Assembly: GCF_001592205.1 (NCBI RefSeq)
Contig: NZ_BCWM01000003.1
Span: 124,001 to 188,000, forward strand
Direction of reading: 5' to 3'
Source: Brevundimonas vesicularis NBRC 12165
GTDB lineage: Bacteria; Pseudomonadota; Alphaproteobacteria; Caulobacterales; Caulobacteraceae
Length of the DNA: 64,000 nt
This document shows positions 44,833-54,200 of the stretch, one piece after another. Numbering within the stretch: position 1 is the first letter of the stretch; each line of letters opens with the position of its first letter. A model generated the notes under the pieces. It worked only from the letters and a program-made list of their open reading frames with translations. It searched no databases and had not been told where the DNA came from. The position numbers and the translations under genes were made by a program.

Positions 44833-45939
44833 ATGCGCATCGGCGTCATCGCACATCTCAAATATCCGATCGCAGAACCCTTCGCCGGCGGGCTGGAGAT
44901 GCATACCCATCTGCTCTGTCGCCAACTGCGGCTGAACGGCCATGACGTCACGCTGTTTGCAGCGACCCTGTCCGATCCCGCGCTCGGTCTTGAGGCGATC
45001 TGCGACCAGACGGAAATCGCCAAGGTTGGGACTGCAGAAGCGGGCGACGTCGCCTTCTTCCGAGAGCATCACGCCTATCTGTCGTTGATGAGCCGGCTTC
45101 GTCGCAGTTCGTTCGACGTCATCCACAACAACAGCCTGCACTATCTGCCGGTCTCGATGGCTGAGACCTTGCCGATGCCGATGGTCACCACGCTCCACAC
45201 GCCGCCATTTTGCTGGCTGGAAAGCGGTATCCGCGAAGCGAGCGCGCCATTCGCGCGGTTCGTCGGCGTGTCCGAGGCGATGCGTGAACAATGGAGCCCG
45301 GTGCGGCCGATCGATCAGGTCATTCTGAACGGGATCGATCTTGAGCGCTTTCCATGGCGTGCGCGTCACGACGACCCTGGACATTTGATCTGGTATGGGC
45401 GGATTGTGCCCGAGAAGGGCCTGCACCTGGCGCTGGACGCGGCGGCATTGGCGGGTATCGCCCTGCGGTTCGCGGGCCCGATCTTAGATCAAGCCTATTT
45501 CGATGCCGAGATCGCTCCGAGGTTGACGCGCGAAACCACCTATCTCGGTCACCTCGACCACGAAACGCTGTCGAAGGAGATCGGGCAGGCGGCCGCCTTC
45601 GTCTGCACGCCGCGCTGGGACGAACCCTATGGGCTGGTGGTGGCTGAAGCGCTGGCGTGCGGCACGCCCGTCGCCGCCTTCGCGCGCGGCGCCATTCCCG
45701 AGATTCTGACACCCGACTGCGGCGCCCTGGCGCGCCCGGACGATGTGCAGGATCTGGCGCGCGCAATCGCCCGGGCGGTCGGCCTCTCTCGGTCGGCCTG
45801 CCGCGCCCGCGCCGAGGCGGCCTGCGATGTGCGCCGGATGATCACCGCCTATGAAGAACTCTATGGCGAGATGATTCAGGCGGCTGCGGCAGGGCAGATG
45901 CAGGCCAATGACGCGCTGGAAGATCGGCTGATCGCATGA
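44833..45939 (+). CDS. GT4-family glycosyltransferase
   Basis: A 368-residue GT-B glycosyltransferase. The N-terminal domain has FAGGLEMHTHLLCRQLRLNG and VIHNNSLHYLP; the C-terminal domain has LIWYGRIVPEKGLHLALDA, FVCTPRWDEPYGLVVAEALA (the E-x7-E region) and CGTPVAAFARGAIPEIL. Such enzymes retain anomeric configuration and use nucleotide sugars. It is the first gene of a seven-gene run in which every junction overlaps by 4-8 bases. The region 44548-44832 upstream has no clear gene; GGAAC at 44741 resembles half of a stress-sigma promoter, but the -10 is poor. Confidence 0.88.
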   Translation: MRIGVIAHLKYPIAEPFAGGLEMHTHLLCRQLRLNGHDVTLFAATLSDPALGLEAICDQTEIAKVGTAEAGDVAFFREHHAYLSLMSRLRRSSFDVIHNNSLHYLPVSMAETLPMPMVTTLHTPPFCWLESGIREASAPFARFVGVSEAMREQWSPVRPIDQVILNGIDLERFPWRARHDDPGHLIWYGRIVPEKGLHLALDAAALAGIALRFAGPILDQAYFDAEIAPRLTRETTYLGHLDHETLSKEIGQAAAFVCTPRWDEPYGLVVAEALACGTPVAAFARGAIPEILTPDCGALARPDDVQDLARAIARAVGLSRSACRARAEAACDVRRMITAYEELYGEMIQAAAAGQMQANDALEDRLIA

Positions 45940-46889
45940 CGGGCGAACCTGCCTTCTGCGTTTGCGTGCCCGTGCGAAATGAGGAACGGCGTCTTCCCGT
46001 GCTTCTGGCCGCCCTGGCCGCACAGAATCTTCCGGGCAGGATTTCGATCGCGCTCTGCATCAATAACTCCACGGACGGTTCGCTCCATCAGGCGCAGGCA
46101 GCGGCCGATCGGTGGAAGGATCGACTGGACATCGTCGTCGATTTGCAGACTTTCCCGGACCATCGGGCGCATGCCGGCGCGGCGCGGCGTGCGGCCATGT
46201 CCGTCGGTCTCGAGCATCTCGGAGATCGATCTAATGGCGTTCTGATCTCGACGGACGCCGACACGCGGCCGCCGCCGAACTGGCTGTCCGCCAATCTCGC
46301 AGCCATCGCGGATGGAGCAGATCTGGTGGGCGGACGGCTGGTGCTGGATAAAGCGGAAGCGATCTCGGCGGATGTCGCGGCTCTGCGCCAGATGTGGGAC
46401 GCCTACTGGCGTGAAGTTCGCGCGATCGAGGACGAGATCGACCCTTCGCCGCATGATCCGGCGCCTAGACATGGCGATCACACCGGGGCCAGCCTCGCCA
46501 TCACGGCGGCGGCCTATTTGTCAGCCGGCGGGGTGCCGGAACAGCCGACGGGCGAGGATCGGGCGCTTGTGATCGCCGCTCAAGCGCAAGGGGCCAGGCT
46601 TGTGCATCCCTCGGCGGTGTGGACCCGAGTGTCGGCACGAACTACGGGCCGCGCCGCCGGGGGGATGGCGGAGGACATGAGCCGCTTGTTCGATCAGGCG
46701 CGGAACGGCGGTCCGATCATGGCGCCGGACCTTTCGCATTGGCGGCAGCGGGCGAGGTGGCGCCGGGGTCAGCGTCACGACGCGGCGAGCGCCAGGCGGC
46801 TGTCGGCACTGGAAACCCAGTTGCCCGCCATGCCGCTCGACATGGATTTACGCGAATGGGCCGACGGCGTTGAGAGAGCCGCAGCGTGA
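45936..46889 (+). CDS. GT2-family glycosyltransferase
   Basis: A 317-residue GT-A enzyme. The N-terminal strand is FCVCVPVRNEERRLPVLLAA, the metal-binding motif is LISTDADTRPPPNW, and the acceptor-loop region contains GASLAITAAAYLSAGGVPEQ and PTGEDRALV (the E-D general base motif). The C-terminal part is soluble, with no membrane helices, unlike polysaccharide synthases. It overlaps both neighbours by four bases. Confidence 0.85.
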   Translation: MTGEPAFCVCVPVRNEERRLPVLLAALAAQNLPGRISIALCINNSTDGSLHQAQAAADRWKDRLDIVVDLQTFPDHRAHAGAARRAAMSVGLEHLGDRSNGVLISTDADTRPPPNWLSANLAAIADGADLVGGRLVLDKAEAISADVAALRQMWDAYWREVRAIEDEIDPSPHDPAPRHGDHTGASLAITAAAYLSAGGVPEQPTGEDRALVIAAQAQGARLVHPSAVWTRVSARTTGRAAGGMAEDMSRLFDQARNGGPIMAPDLSHWRQRARWRRGQRHDAASARRLSALETQLPAMPLDMDLREWADGVERAAA

Positions 46890-47917
46890 GGGCTTCGATC
46901 GGATACTATGTCCATCACCAGGGCGACGGCCACCGCCAGCGCGCACTGGAAATCGCCGCCGCTGCGCCCGAGCGATTTGTCCTGCTTGGAACGGGACTGA
47001 AAGGGCGAACCGAAGACATCGCCTGCGTGGATCTGGAGGATGACAGGCCCCACGAGGGAGACCGCTTCTCCGGCCGTGACGAGGCGCCTGTCCGGCCCGA
47101 GGCGCTGCATTACGCCCCCTATCACCATGCGGGCGTCCGGGCGCGAACCGCCCGGTTCGCCCAGTGGATCAGCGACGCCAAGCCGGCCTTGATGGTGATC
47201 GATGTGTCGGTCGAGATGGCGATGCTGGCCCGGCTGTGTGCGACGCCTGTGGTCTATGTCCGTCTCGCGGGGGATCGATCGGACCCGGCGCATCTGGACG
47301 CCTTCCGCGGCGCAGAAGCCTTGCTTGCGCCCTTCCATGAGCGGCTGGATGGACCGGTGGCGAGAGAGGTGCGCGACAAAACGCATTACTTCGCCCCCCG
47401 GCGCTATTCGGGACCGAAACGTGGAGCAGGCATCCTGGTCGTTCATGGTCGGGGTGGCGATCCGGTGGATGGCGCCAAGCTGGCGGCGGCTGCAGAAGCT
47501 ACGCCCGATCAGGTGTGGACCGGGGTCGGGCCGATCGAGCCGCCGCCGATCATGCCGTCGAACCTGAAGCTGGCAGGCTGGATCGACGCTATTGGCGACG
47601 AGATCGAAAAGGCGGAGATCATCGTCGGAGGCGCGGGAGACGGCCTGCTGAACGCGGTGATTTCGGCCGACAAGCCCTTTGTCTGTCTTCCTGAGCCTCG
47701 CGCCTACAACGAGCAGATCGCGAAGGCCGAACGGTTAGCGGTGCTTGGCGCCTCGATCGTCCTGGCGCAGTGGCCGCAGGCGCAGCAATGGCCGAGCATC
47801 CTTAGGTCAGCACTCTCACTGTCGCCCACTGATCGGCAGCAGATCAGCGGGCAGGGACTCGGCGCCGCCGGACTCTGGCTTGTCGATCTCGCATCAGAGC
47901 TTGAGGCACGCCGATGA
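46886..47917 (+). CDS. GT28/MurG-like glycosyltransferase
   Basis: A 343-residue protein with a GT-B layout: N-terminal IGYYVHHQGDGHRQRALEIA (a G-x-G-H-x-x-R motif as in MurG-type enzymes), middle GAGILVVHGRGGD, and C-terminal AEIIVGGAGDGLLNAVISAD followed by KPFVCLPEPRAYNEQIAKAE, equivalent to the nucleotide-sugar site of GT28. A GlcNAc donor is plausible from the MurG resemblance and would fit the PIG-L and NodS-like enzymes nearby (inference). It starts with GTG overlapping the GT2 stop. Confidence 0.75.
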   Translation: MRASIGYYVHHQGDGHRQRALEIAAAAPERFVLLGTGLKGRTEDIACVDLEDDRPHEGDRFSGRDEAPVRPEALHYAPYHHAGVRARTARFAQWISDAKPALMVIDVSVEMAMLARLCATPVVYVRLAGDRSDPAHLDAFRGAEALLAPFHERLDGPVAREVRDKTHYFAPRRYSGPKRGAGILVVHGRGGDPVDGAKLAAAAEATPDQVWTGVGPIEPPPIMPSNLKLAGWIDAIGDEIEKAEIIVGGAGDGLLNAVISADKPFVCLPEPRAYNEQIAKAERLAVLGASIVLAQWPQAQQWPSILRSALSLSPTDRQQISGQGLGAAGLWLVDLASELEARR

Positions 47918-49014
47918 CAGCCCTGGAAACAACACCGACCGCGTCATCGCCTCTGGAACTTGAGGTTAGATTGGCGGCGCTGGGTGCGCGCTACGACGCT
48001 GCGCCGCGATATCCCGCCGACAGTCTGACGCTGCTCGCCTCGGAGGGTTGGGGGCGGCGGTTCGCTCCGGTCCAAAGCGGCGGAACGGCCTATGACGAAC
48101 CAATCCATAAGGCCTTGGCCTTGATGGACGCCCTACGCAGTGTGGGACGGTCGGATCTCAGCGTCGGCCGATTGTTCGAAGGGCACGTCAACGCCCTGGC
48201 GCTGTTCGACTGGTACGCGGACCCGGCCCAGAAGGCTTGGCTCGGCAAGGTCCTGGCGCAGGGCGCCTGGTTCGGCGTCTGGGCGACGGAACCGCCGCCC
48301 GGCGTTCGTCTGGTCGGCGCTCGTCTGCAGGGCACCAAGATGTTCGCAACGGGCGCGGGCGGACTGGAATATGCAATCATCACCGCTCAGCCGGAACAGG
48401 GCGAACGCGAGTTGATCGTCATGCCGGCGAACGCGCCCGAGAGGGCCGATCTGAGCGGCTGGCGCGTCCGCGGCATGCGCGCGACGACCAGCGGGCGCTA
48501 TGAGGTGACCGGGTTGACGGTCGATGCCGATCAGCGGCTCGGAAGACCCGGAGACTATGATCGCGAACCGCGCTTCACGGCGGGGGCCTGGCGGTTCACG
48601 GCGGTGCAGTTGGGCGGCGTCGAGGGCCTGGTCATGGCAATGCGCGACGCGCTGTCCGACGCCGCCCGCGCCGATCCCATCCAGCGCGCGCGCTTTGCCG
48701 ATGCGGTCGTTGCGGCGCGAACGGCCTGGCTTTGGGTCCGTGAAGCCGCGATCCGCGCGGCGTCCGAAGCGCCGGACGCCGGGGATTTCGCCCGCGCCAC
48801 GCGCGGCGTCGTCGAACGCAGCGCCCTGGATGTCATGGAAGTGGCGGCGCGGTCGGTCGGGACGCGCAGCGCCTTCGACGGCGAGCGCATCGACAAGATC
48901 ACCCGCGATCTCAGCCTCTATCTTCGGCAGGCCGGGCCTGACTATGCGAAGGACCAGGCGGCCAAGACCTGGCTGGATCGCGATCTCTGGGGCGAGGGCG
49001 ACGCCCTATGGTGA
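47914..49014 (+). CDS. Acyl-CoA dehydrogenase-like flavoprotein
   Basis: A 366-residue protein with the acyl-CoA dehydrogenase layout: helical N-terminus, middle beta domain (WFGVWATEPPPGVRLVGARL; QGTKMFATGAGGLEYAIITA; GWRVRGMRATTSGRYEVTGL) and helical C-terminal domain (AARTAWLWVREAAIRAASEA). The usual W-x-T/S-E signature is represented by WATE. I cannot identify a convincing catalytic glutamate. It may desaturate or oxidise an acyl or amino-sugar-linked group. Its position between glycosyltransferases and a PIG-L deacetylase is unusual. Confidence 0.78.
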   Translation: MTALETTPTASSPLELEVRLAALGARYDAAPRYPADSLTLLASEGWGRRFAPVQSGGTAYDEPIHKALALMDALRSVGRSDLSVGRLFEGHVNALALFDWYADPAQKAWLGKVLAQGAWFGVWATEPPPGVRLVGARLQGTKMFATGAGGLEYAIITAQPEQGERELIVMPANAPERADLSGWRVRGMRATTSGRYEVTGLTVDADQRLGRPGDYDREPRFTAGAWRFTAVQLGGVEGLVMAMRDALSDAARADPIQRARFADAVVAARTAWLWVREAAIRAASEAPDAGDFARATRGVVERSALDVMEVAARSVGTRSAFDGERIDKITRDLSLYLRQAGPDYAKDQAAKTWLDRDLWGEGDALW

Positions 49015-49715
49015 GCGAGAAAACCGGCCGGCTGGCGACCCTGGCGCTGGAGAGTTCGCCTTGGCGATCCGCGCGGTGGCTGGTCATCGCCCCGCATGCC
49101 GACGACGAGACGCTGGGCGCCGGAGCCTTAGTCCATCAGGCGGCCAAGGCCGAGCGGTTGGCGGGCGTCGTGATCCTCACCGACGGCGCGGGTTCGCACG
49201 ATCATTCGGACGCGGCCGCCCGTGCGAGGCTTATCCGGACCCGACGCCTGGAGGCGGGACGCGCCGTTCGACGGTTGGCGGGGGATGCGGCTGCGCCGCC
49301 GGTGTTTCTGGATTGGCCCGATGCCCAGCCCGCTTCTCCTGGCAGCATCGCGTTCGATGCGACCGCGCGTCGTCTTGCGGCTTTGTGTCGCGAGCGGCGC
49401 GTCGATGCGATCGCCGTGACGGGTCCCGACGATCCCCATTGCGATCACCAGGCGGCGGCACAGCTTGCCAAGCACGCAGCCAGTATGGCCCGCCGGCCTC
49501 TCGCCGTTTTCGATTATGTCGTGTGGGGTGCGGCTCCGTCCGGGGCGAAGCTGCGGATTACGACGCGACCTTTAAGGGCCGGCCTGAGGGCCTACGCCTT
49601 GTCGGCCCATCAGAGCCAATTGACACCGATGTTCGGACCGGGGTTTCGGCTCGAGACGCAGAGGGGGCTGCGGGCCGCCTCGGACACCCTGTATCGGCGC
49701 GACGCCTATGGCTGA
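49008..49715 (+). CDS. PIG-L family N-acetylglucosaminyl deacetylase
   Basis: A 235-residue PIG-L/LmbE-fold hydrolase. The zinc and catalytic motif is WLVIAPHADDETLGAG (the P-H-x-D-D-E hallmark), and the third ligand region is GPDDPHCDHQAAAQL (H-x-x-H type). Family members remove N-acetyl groups from GlcNAc conjugates. It overlaps the dehydrogenase gene by seven bases and the NodS-like gene by eight, so coupled translation is likely. A free amine produced here would be the substrate for the methyltransferase next door (inference). Confidence 0.88.
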   Translation: MVSEKTGRLATLALESSPWRSARWLVIAPHADDETLGAGALVHQAAKAERLAGVVILTDGAGSHDHSDAAARARLIRTRRLEAGRAVRRLAGDAAAPPVFLDWPDAQPASPGSIAFDATARRLAALCRERRVDAIAVTGPDDPHCDHQAAAQLAKHAASMARRPLAVFDYVVWGAAPSGAKLRITTRPLRAGLRAYALSAHQSQLTPMFGPGFRLETQRGLRAASDTLYRRDAYG

Positions 49716-50289
49716 ACGCTCGCTTCCCGCCGCCTATTTCGAAGGCATCTTCGCCGGGGACGCCGATCCGTGGGATTTGGCCTCCAGCCCCTATGAGGCC
49801 GCCAAATTCGATCGCACCATCGCCGCCCTGTCGACGCGGCGAGCGGCTGTTGCGCTCGAGGTCGGTTGTGCGGGCGGCGTCCTGACCGAGCGGCTGAGCG
49901 CAGTCTGCGATCGTCTGTTGGCGATCGACGTCAGCCCGACCGCCCTGGAGCGGGCGCGTCAGAGTCTGTCGGGGAGGCGGAAAGTCCGGTTCGCGGCCGC
50001 GGCCTTCCCTCGGGAATGTCCGGTTCTGGACGGGCTGGATCTCGTCGTCCTGTCCGAAGTCGCCTACTACTGGAGCGACGCCGATCTGGACCTGGCGGCG
50101 CAACGCATCGCTGATGGCTTGGTCGATGGCGGACGCGTTCTTCTGGTGCACTGGACCGGCGAGACCGACTATCCCCAGACCGCCGACGACGCCGTCGAGC
50201 GCCTCTGGCTCGGATTATCGAACCTCATGCAAGTGGAGCTCGCCGAACGGCATCCGAACTATCGGCTGGATATGTGGAGCCGGCGATGA
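49708..50289 (+). CDS. NodS-like SAM-dependent N-methyltransferase
   Basis: A 193-residue methyltransferase of the nodulation protein S family. The N-terminal signature is YFEGIFAGDADPWDLASSPY and EAAKFDRTIAAL; SAM motif I is ALEVGCAGGVLTERLS; motif II is LLAIDVSPTALERAR; and LVVLSEVAYYWSD follows. NodS N-methylates the deacetylated end of chitin oligosaccharides in Nod-factor synthesis. No nodA or nodC homologue is present, so the acceptor is a different glycan. ATGA overlap with the following GT2 gene. Confidence 0.85.
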   Translation: MAERSLPAAYFEGIFAGDADPWDLASSPYEAAKFDRTIAALSTRRAAVALEVGCAGGVLTERLSAVCDRLLAIDVSPTALERARQSLSGRRKVRFAAAAFPRECPVLDGLDLVVLSEVAYYWSDADLDLAAQRIADGLVDGGRVLLVHWTGETDYPQTADDAVERLWLGLSNLMQVELAERHPNYRLDMWSRR

Positions 50290-51140
50290 CGAGGCTGTCC
50301 GCTCTGACGCTGGTTCGCAACCGGCAGGCGCATCTGGACCGATTGGTCGAGGGATTGATGCTCAGCGCCTCGCCGCCCGACGAACTGATCGTCGTCGACA
50401 TGAGCGATGCGCCCGTGAGGCCGCCGCCGGTGGGTTTTGCGGTCCGCGTCGAACGTCTGGCGGGCGACGCCCTGCCTCTGGCGGCCGCCCGAAATCTGGC
50501 GGCCGCCTTGGCATCAGGCGATATCCTGCTGTTTCTGGACGTGGATTGCATCGTGTCGTCGGCAGTTTGCGGCCGGATGCAGGCCGTGCTCGCCAAGCAT
50601 GACGCCGTCGTCTGTCCGGAAGTGCTCTATCTTCCCGCCGGAGCCGTCCGGCCGGGTCCCCTGTCGGAAGTCGATCTGAGAGCGGCCGGCCGGCCCCATC
50701 CCGTGCGCCCCTTTCCGCAGGAAGGCGAAAGCCTGGAGCGCAATCCCGGCCTGTTCTGGTCTCTGGCTTTCGCGCTCCGTCGCTCGACCTTCCATCGGCT
50801 TGGCGGGTTCGACGAGACCTATGTCGGCTACGGCGCCGAAGACACGGACCTGGGTTTTTGCACCGCGCGAGAGGGCCTGCCGCTCCTCTTCGCCGGCGGC
50901 GCACCGGTCTTCCACCAGCACCATGAGGGCTATGATCCGCCCCTGCAGCATTTTCGCGCGCTGATCGCCAACGCCAAACGCTTTCACGCCGCTTGGTCGG
51001 TCTGGCCGATGGACGGTTGGCTGAGGGCGATGGCGGATATAGGGCTGATCGACTGGTCGTCGGACGGATTGACCATTCGGCGCGACCCCACGCTGGCCGA
51101 AATCGCCGCCGCACGAAAAGATCCTGCAAATCCCTTCTAG
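50286..51140 (+). CDS. GT2-family glycosyltransferase
   Basis: A 284-residue GT-A enzyme. LSALTLVRNRQAHLDRLVEG opens the fold, ILLFLDVDCIVS is the metal-binding motif, and FALRRSTFHRLGGFDETYVG then YGAEDTDLGF contain the galactosyltransferase-type G-G-F-D-E and E-D general base region (glyco_tranf_2 and Glyco_transf_7C pattern). ATGs at 50274 and 50286 are in frame; the latter overlaps the methyltransferase stop as ATGA. It closes the glycan run. Confidence 0.87.
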   Translation: MTRLSALTLVRNRQAHLDRLVEGLMLSASPPDELIVVDMSDAPVRPPPVGFAVRVERLAGDALPLAAARNLAAALASGDILLFLDVDCIVSSAVCGRMQAVLAKHDAVVCPEVLYLPAGAVRPGPLSEVDLRAAGRPHPVRPFPQEGESLERNPGLFWSLAFALRRSTFHRLGGFDETYVGYGAEDTDLGFCTAREGLPLLFAGGAPVFHQHHEGYDPPLQHFRALIANAKRFHAAWSVWPMDGWLRAMADIGLIDWSSDGLTIRRDPTLAEIAAARKDPANPF

Positions 51141-51228
51141 GCCGGTTCCGTCGCGCTGGCAGCTGAAATGACCGGTCGGGGGTACGAAAGCGGGCGCAAC
51201 CCTCGGCCGGCCTTGGGGTTGAGCCAGG

Positions 51229-54200
51229 ATGAAATCGTCACCCGCCGACCCCGATCTTTCCGCCACAGGCCAGCAGGTCCTGGTCGATGGGCCAGCCCCC
51301 CAGGCGGACGATGGCAAGCGTTGGAAAATGCCGGCGGCGGCCGTGGCGGCCGGACTTGCTGAGATGACGACCAAGCGCTCGCAGGCCGTGGTGTTCATCG
51401 CGACCAGCGAACGTCGCGCCGATGAGATTGCGGCGGCGCTCTCGCCGATGGTGAAGGACGCCGAGGTGTTGATCTTGCCGCCTTGGGACTGCCTGCCCTA
51501 CGACCGCGCCGCGCCTTCGCGAGAAAGCATGGGGCGGCGGATGGCCGTCTTGGCCGCCCTGAACGAAGCCAGCGCAAGGCCCGTGTTCCTGGTCGCCTCG
51601 CCCGATGCGATCGTGCAGCGGACGCCGTCGCGCGAACGGATCAAGGCCCGCTTGTCGCTCGCGGCGGGCGAGGCGCTGGATCGCGAAGTCCTGGAATCGT
51701 TTCTTACGGATACGGGCTATGCGGCGGATGAGCGGGTCGACGAACCTGGCGAGTACGCTCTGCTCGGCGCGGTGGTCGACGTCTTTCCGCCGGCGTCCGC
51801 AACGCCTTATCGCATCGCTTTGGACGAGGCGGACCGGATCATCGAGATCCACGCCTTCGATCCCGTATCGCAGCGCCGGGGCGCCGAGATCGAGACGATC
51901 TGTCTGACCCCGGCAGCTGAATGGAGCGACCGGTCGCCCGAGGATGACGAGGCTGATCATCAGGACACGGGCCCGTCGATCGATGCTGAGACCTCCACGA
52001 CCCTGTTTGATTTCCTCGTCAAGCCGATGATCCTGACTGACGTGGGCGTCGAGGATCGGTTCGAACGCATTCGCGCGCATGTGGCCGAAGCCTATGACAC
52101 GCGCCTGCGGTTCAGTGAGGGCGCGCGTCCTGCGAAACCCGACAGCCTCTATTTGACGGAAAAGGACGTTCGGCAGGCGTTGAAAGGCGCCAAACCCCTG
52201 AGCGTCGAGGGTTGGGCGCCGACGCCGGCCTTCGCATTGGAGAAGTCGCCGGGGCGGGCCCTTAAACAATTCATTGCCGAGCGGCGCGAGGCGGGCGACC
52301 GCATCGTTCTGACAGGATTGCCTCATGAGCACAGGATCATCCTACGCCTGCTGCGTCGCCACGATATCGATACGCCGGTGGCGCTCGAGAGCTGGACCGC
52401 GATCGCACCACTGCAGCCCGGGCAGATCGCCGTCGTGACCGCTGATCTGGACACAGGCTTCCGACAGTCGGCCGCCGGTCTAGTCGTCCTGACGCCCTCG
52501 GACATTTTCGGCGGCCGGATCGCGCGAGGATCCGGCGACACGAACGATGCGTTCGGAGAGACCGAACTGCGGTTGGACGATGTGGTCATCCATGAAGACC
52601 ACGGTCTGGGCGTCCTGAAGGCGTTGGAGCGGGTCGCTGCCGATGGTGTCGAGCGCGACGTTCTGCGCATCGAATATCACGGCGGAGGCACCATCCTCGC
52701 GCCGATCGAGGAGTTCGGCAAAATCTGGCGTTATGGCTCGGAGCCGGACGCAGTGTCGCTGGATCGGCTGAATACCCAGGGATGGCTGAAGCGACGCGCC
52801 AAGGTCAGCGCGCAGATCGACGAGGCCGTAGCGGCCTTGTCCGCCCGGGCCGAAGCGCGCGCAGCGTTGAGGACCGAGCCGATCGCCGCGCCGCGTCAGG
52901 CGCTGGCCCGGTTCGCCGCAGGGTTCGCCTTCCCCGAAACGACCGATCAGGCGCGCGCCATCGAGGCGGTCCTGTCCGACCTGGGATCCGGCAAGCCCAT
53001 GAACCGGCTCGTCTGCGGCGATGTCGGTTTCGGCAAGACCGAGGTCGCCCTGCGCGCTGCGGCGGCCGTGGCCCTTGCCGGCAAACAGGTCATCGTCGTC
53101 GCCCCGACCACCGTCCTGGCGCGTCAGCATTTCGAGGTCTTCAAGAGACGGTTCAAGGACACGGACATTCAAATCGGCCACCTATCGCGCGCCGCAGACA
53201 GCGCGGAGGCGCGGGCGGTCAAGGCAGGGCTGGCGGACGGCTCCATGCGCGTCGTGGTGGGTACGCAGGCGCTGGCGTCGGAAGGGTTGGCGTTTTCCAG
53301 CCTCGGGCTTGTCATCATCGATGAGGAGCATCGCTTCGGCGCGCAGATGAAATCTGCCTTGGCAGAGAAGGCGCCGCATCTGTTGTCGATGTCGGCCACG
53401 CCGATTCCAAGAACCCTGCAGAGCGCCATGGTCGGCATTCAGGACGTCAGCCTGATCGCCAGTCCGCCCGCCCGACGCCGGCCCATCCGAACCTTCATGA
53501 CCCCGTTCGACGCTGGGGCCGTTCGCCTGTCGCTGATGCGCGAGAAGGCGCGGGGCGGGCAGAGTTTCGTGGTCGTGCCGCGGATCGAGGATATGGAACC
53601 CTTGGCGGAACGCTTGAAGACTCTGACGCCCGAGCTGTCGGTGGTTTCGGCGCACGGTGACATGTCCCCGTCCGCGATCGACGAGGTTATGAGCCGGTTC
53701 TCCGACGGCGAGGGGGACGTGCTTCTGGCCACGAACATCATCGAGACCGGCCTGGATGTGCCGCGCGCCAATACGATGCTGATCTGGCGGCCGGACCGGT
53801 TTGGCCTGGCGCAGTTGCATCAGCTGCGCGGGCGTGTCGGCCGGGGGCGCCGCCAGGGCTTCACCTATCTGCTTTCCGATCCCGAAACGCCGATGGCGGC
53901 GGCGACGGAAGCGCGCTTGCAGACGCTAGAGGCGCTGGACCGACTGGGGGCGGGCTTCGCGATCAGCGGGCGCGATCTGGACCTGCGCGGCGGCGGCGAT
54001 CTGGTGGGCGAGGAACAGGCCGGACATGTCAGGCTGATCGGCTCGGCCCTTTACCAGGCCGTCCTGGCTCGGGCGCTCGCGGCTGCCAAAGGCGATCCCG
54101 ATCCAGACCAAGCCTCTCCCAGTCTAAACGTCGGCGCGACAGGACATCTGCCGGCGGACTACATCCCCGACGAAACCGTGCGCATCAATCTTTATGCCCG

